Below, piece after piece: positions 1 to 5,865 of a DNA stretch of 7,793 bases. The notes below the pieces were generated by a model. That model did no database searches. It was not told where the DNA came from and worked only from the letters and a program-made list of their open reading frames with translations. The stretch covers positions 1 to 7,793 of the forward strand of contig JALNVG010000112.1 of assembly GCA_023227685.1 (NCBI GenBank), in the 5' to 3' direction. Each line of letters opens with the position of its first letter. The first letter of the stretch is position 1. The position numbers and the translations under genes were made by a program. Source of the DNA: Bacteroidaceae bacterium (GTDB taxonomy: Bacteria; Bacteroidota; Bacteroidia; Bacteroidales; Bacteroidaceae).

Positions 1-2163
1 ATATTAAATGATAGCCTTTGGAATATCAACTCTTCCACGATCGTGATTGACTCAGATAAGGTTAATATCAACAATTTCTATTTCAGTCATCGTGATCGTC
101 ACATAAAAATTAACGGGTGCTTATCAAAGAATTCAAAAGATACAGTAAAAGTTAATTTGAAAGACATCAATATGAATTATCTGTTTGATATCCTTCAACT
201 AACCAATGACGTACATTTCGGTGGTGATGCTACGGGTGAGGCCTCTTTTACCGGAGCCCTAAAACAATCGGATATGCAAGCCAATCTATTTATCAAGAAT
301 TTTACTATAAACAGCGGCCTGCTTGGTGATTTGAACATCACCGGCCGATGGGACAAAAGCAAACGGGGCATTTATCTGGATGGAAAAATAAAAGATACCG
401 ACTTGTATCATTCTCATGTGACGGGCTATATCTATCCACTGAAACCGGAAAGCGGGCTCGACCTTAAGATTGACGCCGGAGGTTTAAATATTCAACTTAT
501 TGCCACCTATATCAATTCTATCGCCACAGATCTAAAAGGTAGGGCCACGGGTAATGTACATCTGTACGGCCACTTTAACGCACTTAACCTCGTTGGAGAT
601 GCTATGACTGATGGTTCCATGAAGTTTGAATCACTCAATACCGTATTTGCCATCAAAGATACCCTGCATCTCTCTACCGAAGGCATCAGCGTACAGAATG
701 CTCGCATCTACGATGCAGATGGACATCCCGGCATAATGAACGGTTATCTGCATTATAAAAATTTCAAAAATATGAAATATAATTTTGAAATCAATGCCAA
801 AAATATGCTTGTGATGAATACGGTCGAATCACCCGATAATACATTCTACGGAAAAGTTTATGGCACAGGCAATGCTACTATCTATGGCAGCGGCCCGGAA
901 GGATTGAATGTCACAGCTGCTTTAACTACAAATACTAAAACCTCTTTCACCTACATAGACGGAAGTGTAGCATCAGCTACCAGCAATCAGTTCATTAACT
1001 TTGTTGACAAAACTCCCAGATACAATGAAACCGATTCGCTTCAACTTTCTTCATTATACGAGAAATTACACCAACAGCAAAATAAAGACGAAGAACAAGA
1101 ATCCGATATTCATCTAAACTTACTCATAGATGTTACCCCTGATGCCGATATGAGAATTATTATGGACCCTATTTCAGGAGATTACATTAAAGTAAACGGA
1201 AACGGCAATATTCGTTGTGAATTCTATAATAAAGGAGAATTCAAAATGTTCGGTAATTATCGAATAAGCAACGGGGTATACAAATTCAGCCTGAAGCAAG
1301 TTATTCGCAAAGATTTTGATATCAAAGATGGTAGTACAATCAACTTCAGTGGTTCTCCTTTTGATGCTATTGCAAATATCAAATCAACCTATACTGTCAA
1401 TTCGGTTGTTTTAAGTGATCTGATACCTGATGCTTCATCTATTGTCCAACAAACCAACGTAAAAGTAGATTGCATCATGAATTTGACAGGAAAGTTGCTG
1501 AACCCTACCGTCAATCTGGATATCGAATTACCAAATGAAAAAGATGAAATTCAATCACTAGTTCGCAATTATATCGGATCGACAGAAGAAATGGATATGC
1601 AATTCCTCTACCTATTAAGTATAGGTAAATTCTACACCCAAGAAAATTCTGCTACGACGGCAAACTCCAATAAAATGTCATCAGTACTTTCTTCAACATT
1701 GTCCGGCCAATTAAATAATGTACTTTCGCAAGTCATCAACAATAATAAATGGAATGTTGGCACGAACCTAAGTACCGGCGAAAACGGATGGACAGATATG
1801 GAGATCGAGGGCATACTCTCCGGACAATTGCTCAACAATCGACTGCTTGTCAATGGAAATTTTGGCTACCGTGAAAATCCGCTGGCCAATACTAATTTTG
1901 TTGGTGATTTTGAGGCCGAATTGTTACTTAACCATACCGGAAACATTCGTTTGAAAGCTTACAACGAAACGAATGATCGCTATTATACCAAAACAAACCT
2001 GGTTACTCAAGGCGTAGGTGTCGTGTATCGAAAAGAATATACCAAATTGAAAGAACTTCTCTTTTGGAATAGATGGAAATTACGACTCTTTAAAAAACAT
2101 TCTAAAGAAAAAACAGAAAAAAAAGAGAAATATCATGCTTCCAAGGTCCACAGCGCCAACTAA
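1..2163 (+). CDS. tamB: TamB-family translocation/assembly module protein, C-terminal part (5' truncated by window)
   Basis: The reading frame is open from base 1 without a stop, so this is the C-terminal 720 codons of a longer gene; Bacteroidetes TamB proteins are usually around 1500 residues. TamB/AsmA-like proteins span the periplasm as a long beta-groove, anchored in the inner membrane at the N-terminus. In proteobacteria they take part in outer-membrane protein assembly and phospholipid traffic to the outer membrane. The visible part is a low-complexity series of short beta strands with many N, G and T residues. It ends in the TamB (DUF490) domain: about residues 505-545 contain LDIELPNEKDEIQSLVRNY and FLYLLSIGKFY, and about residues 595-680 contain LLNNRLLVNGNFGYR, FVGDFEAELLL and GNIRLKAYNETNDRYY. 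The tail is strongly basic (KKHSKEKTEKKEK). The N-terminal membrane anchor lies outside the window. It ends 188 bp before the next gene and probably belongs to a separate transcription unit. The family is fairly certain; the exact cargo is not. Confidence 0.9.
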   Translation: MLNDSLWNINSSTIVIDSDKVNINNFYFSHRDRHIKINGCLSKNSKDTVKVNLKDINMNYLFDILQLTNDVHFGGDATGEASFTGALKQSDMQANLFIKNFTINSGLLGDLNITGRWDKSKRGIYLDGKIKDTDLYHSHVTGYIYPLKPESGLDLKIDAGGLNIQLIATYINSIATDLKGRATGNVHLYGHFNALNLVGDAMTDGSMKFESLNTVFAIKDTLHLSTEGISVQNARIYDADGHPGIMNGYLHYKNFKNMKYNFEINAKNMLVMNTVESPDNTFYGKVYGTGNATIYGSGPEGLNVTAALTTNTKTSFTYIDGSVASATSNQFINFVDKTPRYNETDSLQLSSLYEKLHQQQNKDEEQESDIHLNLLIDVTPDADMRIIMDPISGDYIKVNGNGNIRCEFYNKGEFKMFGNYRISNGVYKFSLKQVIRKDFDIKDGSTINFSGSPFDAIANIKSTYTVNSVVLSDLIPDASSIVQQTNVKVDCIMNLTGKLLNPTVNLDIELPNEKDEIQSLVRNYIGSTEEMDMQFLYLLSIGKFYTQENSATTANSNKMSSVLSSTLSGQLNNVLSQVINNNKWNVGTNLSTGENGWTDMEIEGILSGQLLNNRLLVNGNFGYRENPLANTNFVGDFEAELLLNHTGNIRLKAYNETNDRYYTKTNLVTQGVGVVYRKEYTKLKELLFWNRWKLRLFKKHSKEKTEKKEKYHASKVHSAN

Positions 2164-2297
2164 TGAAAACTTTTCTTTTTATTTTTAATATTATTTGCAG
2201 ATTTTACAATAATTAATCACGGTAAAACAAACTAAAATATTAAACAAATATCATCTTTTACAAAAACTTTTAACAGACATAATCCATAAGTGTTTTT

Positions 2298-2305
2298 TAT
2301 ATTTG
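2298..2305 (+). promoter_or_regulatory. Candidate Bacteroides-type -7 element for the NEW3/ABC operon
   Basis: TATATTTG at this position matches the Bacteroides -7 consensus TAnnTTTG and lies 46 bp before the ATG at 2352. The matching -33 TTTG box is not obvious; the nearest T-run (2268-2271) sits about 26 bp upstream, too far for the usual 19-21 bp spacing. The rest of the 2164-2351 gap is very AT-rich, and I see no convincing terminator hairpin for tamB in it. This is a motif match only. Confidence 0.45.
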
Positions 2306-2351
2306 CGTATTAAAAAAACAGAATAAGAATTAAAACAAAAATTAATTTATT

Positions 2352-3506
2352 ATGCAAGTAAAAAAAATCCTTTTGTTAACAGTGTCATTAGGGTTATTGT
2401 CAACCTTCCCGACACAAGCTTCTGATTCTATTCCAGGTACATCCGGTAAAGTAATGCTCTATTCACCCTACACACGGATATCAGTAGCTCCGGGGGCGAC
2501 AATCACTTACAACATCGATCTTATTAATAAGACGAAACATTCGGTCAACTTACCTATTCGGATTGTTGGACTATCCAGCGTCTGGAGGCATGAAATGAAA
2601 GCCGGAGGATGGTCAATCAACCAATTGGCTGTATTGCCGGGTGAAAAAGAATCATTCAATCTCACAGTCAACGTACCATTAAAAGTCAACAAAGGAAGCT
2701 ATCGGTTTGGCGTAAGAGCCGGGCAGACGTATCTACCTCTCACGCTTACTATCACACAAAAAGGAACTTATCAAACAGAGCTGAGTACCGAACAACCCAA
2801 TATGCAGGGAAATTCTAAGTCCGACTTTCGGTTCAATGTTAAATTAAAGAATCAAACGGCCGACAAACAACTTTACTCTCTTGTTTCAGATGCTCCGATA
2901 GGTTGGAATGTTACATTCAATGTTAAAGGTAGTCAGGCCACTTCTGCACAAGTTGAAGCCAACGCCGAAGAAAACATCAGTGTCAAAATGACTCCTCCAG
3001 CCAATATTGAAGCAGGCACTTATAATATTCCTGTCAGTGCAAGTACCGGATCCACCTCTGCAAAACTAAACCTTCAAGTCGTTGTAACTGGAACTTTCGA
3101 TATGGAACTGACTACCCCGGATGGACGATTAAGTAACAAAATCACCGCAGGTAGTAAAAAGAAAATAGAATTGGTTATTGAAAACACAGGTTCTTCATTA
3201 TTAAATAACATAAAACTTAATTCAGAGAAACCCGAAGGTTGGGAAATCACATTCGATCCACAGCAAGTCAATATACTTAAAGCCGGTGAAAAGACTACCG
3301 TAATAGCTACCGTTAAAGCATCTCGCAAAGCCATTCCGGGAGATTATATCGCCAAATTTGAAGCCAACACTCCGGAAGTCAATGCTACGGCCGAATTCAG
3401 AATAGCTGTCGAAACCTCTCTACTCTGGGGATGGGTCGGCGTACTCATTATTGTCATTGTTATCGGAGGCGTATATTATCTATTTCGCAAATACGGAAGG
3501 AGGTAA
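2352..3506 (+). CDS. Secreted, membrane-anchored protein with three NEW3-like Ig-type domains (COG1470-like), ABC transporter partner
   Basis: The 384-residue protein has a clear signal peptide (residues 1-23, KKILLLTVSLGLLS core, likely cleavage after TQA). It has a C-terminal membrane helix at about 357-377 followed by a short basic tail (RKYGRR), so about 330 residues should sit in the periplasm. That part divides into three modules of about 100-105 residues (about 32-137, 140-246 and 248-354). Each carries a GW pair (GGWSI, IGWNVTF, EGWEITF) and a later G-x-Y strand (KGSYRFGV, AGTYNIPV, PGDYIAKF), as in the NEW3 domain first described next to alpha-galactosidases. No enzyme motif is visible. 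The ATG at 2352 is chosen because it leads straight into the signal peptide; it has no Shine-Dalgarno, only an A/T-rich leader, as is usual in Bacteroides. It leads the operon with the ABC ATPase and permease, so I infer it is an extracytoplasmic accessory or substrate-contact subunit. The substrate is unknown. Confidence 0.85.
   Translation: MQVKKILLLTVSLGLLSTFPTQASDSIPGTSGKVMLYSPYTRISVAPGATITYNIDLINKTKHSVNLPIRIVGLSSVWRHEMKAGGWSINQLAVLPGEKESFNLTVNVPLKVNKGSYRFGVRAGQTYLPLTLTITQKGTYQTELSTEQPNMQGNSKSDFRFNVKLKNQTADKQLYSLVSDAPIGWNVTFNVKGSQATSAQVEANAEENISVKMTPPANIEAGTYNIPVSASTGSTSAKLNLQVVVTGTFDMELTTPDGRLSNKITAGSKKKIELVIENTGSSLLNNIKLNSEKPEGWEITFDPQQVNILKAGEKTTVIATVKASRKAIPGDYIAKFEANTPEVNATAEFRIAVETSLLWGWVGVLIIVIVIGGVYYLFRKYGRR
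3497..3503 (+). promoter_or_regulatory. Strong Shine-Dalgarno for the ABC ATPase gene
   Basis: AAGGAGG lies 6 nt before the ATG at 3510 and is formed by the last Gly-Arg-Arg codons of the NEW3 gene, whose stop codon is at 3504-3506. Full-strength Shine-Dalgarno sequences are uncommon in Bacteroidetes, and the lead gene of this operon has none. The layout suggests re-initiation or translational coupling. It also fixes the start of the ATPase. Confidence 0.8.
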
Positions 3507-3509
3507 AAG

Positions 3510-4253
3510 ATGAGTGATCCCATCATCGTACTCAATGATTTGACAAAGAAGTACGGCGATTATACAGCCGTAGACCATGTCAATCTAACCATCAACCAAG
3601 GTGATGTCTTTGGAATGCTCGGACCAAATGGTGCCGGCAAATCCACTACCATCTTGATGATGCTCGGACTTACGGAACCGACATCGGGAAATGTTGAAAT
3701 CTGTGGATTTAATTCTACAACACATCCTATTGATGTAAAACGCAAAGTTGGCTATCTACCCGAAGATGTAGGTTTCTACGATAACATCACCGGAATCGAA
3801 AATCTGAGGTACACGGCACAATTGAACGGTATACCCACAGCCAAAGCCAATATAAAAATAGAACAATTACTCAAACGAGTAGGTCTCGAAGGCCAGGGAG
3901 AGAAAAAGGCAGGCAAGTATTCTCGCGGTATGCGACAAAGACTTGGACTGGCCGATGTACTTATCAAAGATCCGCAAATTATAATTCTTGACGAACCTAC
4001 ATCCGGTATCGATCCGGCAGGTGTAGTAGAATTTATTAATTTAATACATGAACTAAGTGAAAAGGACGGACTTACGATACTCTTTTCCTCCCATATTCTC
4101 GACCAGGTACAGAAAGCCTGTCAGCGTGTTGTCCTTTTCAACAAGGGACAATTGTTAGCTGAAATCGACTTGGCTGAGATGAAAGAAAAAGGAGAAGACC
4201 TGTCCGATATATATAGTCAATATTTCGAAGAAGGAGGAAAAAAACATGAATAA
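3510..4253 (+). CDS. ABC transporter ATP-binding protein (ABC-2/NosF-like type)
   Basis: This is a 247-residue nucleotide-binding subunit with all core motifs in order: Walker A GPNGAGKST (38-46), a Q-loop region written GYLPEDVGFY (81-90), signature YSRGMRQRL (137-145), Walker B IIILDEPT (157-164), D-loop SGID (165-168) and the switch histidine in SSH (195). The PE in place of the Q-loop glutamine is common in ATPases that work with ABC-2 type permeases. It hydrolyses ATP at the inner face of the cytoplasmic membrane to drive the partner permease. The ATPase starts 3 nt after the stop codon of the NEW3 gene, and its own end overlaps the permease start by 8 bp, so the three are very likely cotranscribed and translationally coupled. 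The C-terminal tail after about residue 205 is short, with no extra regulatory domain. The family is certain. The substrate cannot be told from the ATPase; the general form resembles NosF, but nothing here links it to nitrous oxide reduction. Confidence 0.95.
   Translation: MSDPIIVLNDLTKKYGDYTAVDHVNLTINQGDVFGMLGPNGAGKSTTILMMLGLTEPTSGNVEICGFNSTTHPIDVKRKVGYLPEDVGFYDNITGIENLRYTAQLNGIPTAKANIKIEQLLKRVGLEGQGEKKAGKYSRGMRQRLGLADVLIKDPQIIILDEPTSGIDPAGVVEFINLIHELSEKDGLTILFSSHILDQVQKACQRVVLFNKGQLLAEIDLAEMKEKGEDLSDIYSQYFEEGGKKHE
4231..4237 (+). promoter_or_regulatory. Strong Shine-Dalgarno for the permease gene
   Basis: AAGGAGG lies 8 nt before the ATG at 4246, within the Glu-Glu-Gly-Gly codons at the end of the ATPase gene. 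It is the second full-strength Shine-Dalgarno in this operon. It supports the ATG at 4246 as the permease start and an equimolar, coupled output of ATPase and permease. Confidence 0.8.
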
Positions 4254-5202
4254 TACCATCAGTCCCTTTTGGGTTATAGTCAACAAAGAGATAGCCGACC
4301 ACTTGAAAAGTTGGAGATTCCTGATTCTGCTTTTTATCCTCCTCCTCACCTGTATGGGATCACTTTATTCGGCATTACACGGTTTTAAGACTCCCATCAA
4401 ATCTGAGGATCCGAATAATGCATTTTTCTTTTTGAAATTATTTACGGTATCAGACGGATCATTACCATCGTTCGCAATCTTCATCAGTTTTCTTGGTCCG
4501 TTACTCGGCATCGGACTTGGATTTGATCTTATCAATACAGAACAAAATAAAGGAACCCTGAGCCGATTGCTTTCGCAACCTATTCATCGTGATTGCATTA
4601 TCAATGCCAAATTCCTGGCAGCACTTTCTGTTATCAGTATTCTATTCTTTGCACTTAGTTTTCTGGTTATGGGCTTCGGATTACTTTATATAGGTATACC
4701 TCCTACGGCCAGTGAATTTTGGAGAGTCGTATTTTTTGACTTGGTAAGTATACTCTATGTTGCCTTTTGGTTGAATCTATCTATCCTGTTTTCTGTATGT
4801 TTCACCCAACCGGCCACTTCTGCGCTCTCATCTATTGCCATCTGGCTGTTCTTCAGTATATTCTACCCAATGATTATTCATTTAGTAGCACATGCCACAA
4901 GTCCTTCGGAAATGGCTACTCCGCATGAGATATACCATTTTCAAGAATTCATCATGTCCTTGCTGCAACTTTCCCCTAGCGAATTGTTCAATGAAGCGAC
5001 AACTACCTTGCTAATGCCTTCGGTACGTAGTCTTGGTCCGCTAACCATGCAACAAGTACAAGGAGCCATTCCCGGTCCGCTGCCTCTAGGTCAAAGCATT
5101 CTTGTGGCTTGGCCGCAACTCACCGGACTGATCGCAGCAACAGTTATTTGCTTTGCCTTATCTTATTTTTTATTTATGAGAAGAGAAGTAAGATCAAGAT
5201 AA
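4246..5202 (+). CDS. ABC-2 type transporter permease subunit
   Basis: This 318-residue integral membrane protein has about six hydrophobic helices (about 24-44, 75-95, 123-150, 160-185, 190-214 and 285-310). Two longer loops are predicted outside: about 45-74, and about 215-284 between helices 5 and 6. After helix 2 comes FDLINTEQNKGTLSRLLSQP (93-112), which matches the cytoplasmic E-x-x-x-GTL-x-x-LLSQP coupling segment of NosY-like and other ABC-2 permeases that contacts the ATPase. The tail is short and basic (RREVRSR). The start codon overlaps the end of the ATPase gene by 8 bp and has a strong AGGAGG. It should form the membrane channel or flippase core as a dimer with two ATPase copies; I infer that the NEW3 protein works with it on the outer face of the membrane. 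The family is firm; transport direction is probably export, and the substrate is unknown. Confidence 0.9.
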   Translation: MNNTISPFWVIVNKEIADHLKSWRFLILLFILLLTCMGSLYSALHGFKTPIKSEDPNNAFFFLKLFTVSDGSLPSFAIFISFLGPLLGIGLGFDLINTEQNKGTLSRLLSQPIHRDCIINAKFLAALSVISILFFALSFLVMGFGLLYIGIPPTASEFWRVVFFDLVSILYVAFWLNLSILFSVCFTQPATSALSSIAIWLFFSIFYPMIIHLVAHATSPSEMATPHEIYHFQEFIMSLLQLSPSELFNEATTTLLMPSVRSLGPLTMQQVQGAIPGPLPLGQSILVAWPQLTGLIAATVICFALSYFLFMRREVRSR

Positions 5203-5256
5203 ATCAAATTGTTCGATTTACCTTTTCTTTCTATCTTTCGCATTAAAAAGTAATAT

Positions 5257-5319
5257 CCCCCGCACTTTCTCTCGAAACGTCCTATTAATGGGTCGATACG
5301 TACTGCGGGGGCTATTTTT
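5257..5319 (+). terminator. Probable intrinsic terminator of the NEW3/ABC operon
   Basis: CCCCCGCA (5257-5264) pairs perfectly with TGCGGGGG (5304-5311), followed by CTATTTTT. The 39-nt loop is long for an intrinsic terminator but can partly fold: ACGT at 5277-5280 pairs with ACGT at 5298-5301, and TCGA at 5272-5275 pairs with TCGA at 5293-5296 as an alternative. It lies 54 bp after the permease stop. Read in the other direction the same stem is followed by ATATTACTTTTT, so it could also stop - strand transcription weakly. Confidence 0.65.
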
Positions 5320-5330
5320 CATCCCCCGCA
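5304..5330. other. Alternative hairpin competing with the operon terminator
   Basis: TGCGGGGG (5304-5311) also pairs perfectly with a second copy of CCCCCGCA at 5323-5330, across an 11-nt loop that contains the T-run of the terminator. Formation of this shorter-loop hairpin would exclude the 5257/5311 stem, so the two folds are mutually exclusive. Seen directly in the sequence; any regulatory use is inference. Confidence 0.55.
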
Positions 5331-5393
5331 ATTGATCATAAACCTTACGGCATATAATCACTTGAAATTTTCACATCAGGCGAAAATAAATTT

Positions 5394-5459
5394 TGCATAG
5401 CAAACGTGTGGTAAATGCATCGCAAACCTTGGGTAAACGCATCGCGATTTAAAAAAATT
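5394..5459. repeat. 22-bp tandem repeat, two good copies plus a degenerate third
   Basis: Copies start at 5394, 5416 and 5438, exactly 22 bp apart. The first two match at 18 of 22 positions, sharing TGCAT, GCAAAC and GGTAAA blocks. The third keeps GCATCGC and then turns into an AT-rich hairpin arm. Upstream, AAATTTTGCATAGCAA (5388-5403) is an inverted copy, with one mismatch, of TTGCGATGCAAAATTT (5458-5473). So the repeat block is itself bounded by inverted arms. The function is unknown; it could be a protein-binding array or a remnant of a small intergenic repeat element. Confidence 0.7.
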
Positions 5460-5466
5460 GCGATGC
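5439..5466. other. 12-bp hairpin with A4 loop at the end of the repeat block
   Basis: GCATCGCGATTT (5439-5450) pairs with AAATTGCGATGC (5455-5466) around AAAA, with one G-T wobble. Neither side is followed by a clear T-run (AAAATTTCTCT on +, GTTTACCC on -), so it is not a standard intrinsic terminator. The right arm can instead pair with either of the two earlier repeat copies. Confidence 0.6.
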
Positions 5467-5617
5467 AAAATTTCTCTAAAAGAGCTAACAAAATTAGGTA
5501 GAATAAGATTTTATACGGATTACAACAAGAACTACACGAATAAGAATGTAACTGTATCTATCATATATACGCGACAGATACCTCTTTCTTTTAATAAAAC
5601 GTATATGAGTTCAGTAT

Positions 5618-5664
5618 AAAAAAAGAAATATGCTGCATACCAATTTATTGTATTGCAGCATATT
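5618..5664 (-). terminator. Intrinsic terminator of tRNA-Arg
   Basis: On the - strand, AATATGCTGCA (5664-5654) pairs with TGCAGCATATT (5637-5627) as an 11-bp stem, extended by three more pairs past a single bulge. It is followed by TCTTTTTTT (5626-5618). It starts 18 bp beyond the mature 3' end of the tRNA, a typical place for a stand-alone tRNA terminator. Confidence 0.85.
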
Positions 5665-5682
5665 ATATTCATTTTATTAAAG

Positions 5683-5756
<74 letters not shown>

Positions 5757-5757
5757 G

Positions 5758-5852
5758 GCCTTATTGCGGGTGCAAAGATAATGCTTTATAATATAAATCA
5801 AAAGCTTTTTCTTTATTTTTTTAATATTGATAAATTAAGAACGCAATAAGGC
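5758..5852. repeat. Perfect 11-bp inverted repeat flanking the tRNA-Arg promoter
   Basis: GCCTTATTGCG (5758-5768) and CGCAATAAGGC (5842-5852) are exact reverse complements, 73 bp apart. The left arm is nearly the whole predicted 5' leader of pre-tRNA-Arg. The right arm lies just past the uxaB stop codon, in the loop of a 9-bp hairpin. Seen directly; the function is unknown. Confidence 0.7.
5773..5802 (-). promoter_or_regulatory. Bacteroides-type promoter of tRNA-Arg
   Basis: On the - strand, TTTG (5802-5799) and TATCTTTG (5780-5773) match the -33 TTTG and -7 TAnnTTTG boxes of the Bacteroides primary sigma factor. The spacer is 18 bp, close to the usual 19-21. Transcription should start around 5765-5769, giving a very short leader of about 10-13 nt before the tRNA 5' end at 5756. 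Confidence 0.85.
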
Positions 5853-5865
5853 TATACTTAATTTA
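5831..5865 (-). other. Hairpin at the 3' end of uxaB
   Basis: TAAATTAAG on the - strand (5865-5857, beginning with the uxaB stop codon TAA) pairs with CTTAATTTA (5839-5831) as a 9-bp stem with a 17-nt loop. It is AT-rich and is followed by TCAATATTAAAA rather than a T-run, so at best it is a weak terminator or a 3'-end stabilising structure. No better terminator for uxaB is visible before the tRNA promoter. Confidence 0.4.

Larger units (their letters stand above)
5203..5682. other. 480-bp non-coding, structure-rich intergenic region
   Basis: No credible protein gene lies between the permease stop and tRNA-Arg. The region contains, left to right, a GC-rich hairpin with a third competing arm (5257-5330), a 22-bp tandem repeat (5394-5459), a 12-bp hairpin built on its end (5439-5466), and the terminator of the tRNA gene (5618-5664). 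A TAATTTTG box on the - strand (5496-5489) matches the Bacteroides -7 consensus but lacks a good -33 box. About 5467-5617 is plain AT-rich sequence with nothing I can name. Confidence 0.6.

Noticed and set aside
1232..2163. Internal in-frame ATG at 1246 in tamB with AAGGAG 8 nt upstream, which could yield a separate 305-residue C-terminal product.
   Set aside because: The AAGGAG encodes conserved TamB residues (KGEFKMFGNY), the product would lack a signal peptide and so could not reach the periplasm, and Bacteroides rarely uses Shine-Dalgarno sequences.
2202..2227. TTTTAC/GTAAAA hairpin as a tamB terminator.
   Set aside because: Only 6 AT-rich pairs, a 14-nt loop and no following T-run; likely chance in an AT-rich gap.
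3510..5202. Assignment of the ATPase/permease pair as NosF/NosY of nitrous oxide reductase maturation.
   Set aside because: The likeness is only at family level; NosD, NosL and NosZ are absent and the accessory gene is a NEW3 protein instead.
5388..5473. CRISPR array.
   Set aside because: Units are contiguous 22-bp tandem copies without variable spacers, only two are well kept, and there are no cas genes.
5554..5595. GTATCT/AGATAC 6-bp hairpin followed by a T-rich stretch, as a + strand terminator.
   Set aside because: The stem is short, the loop is 16 nt, and no + strand gene lies between it and the stronger hairpin at 5257-5311.
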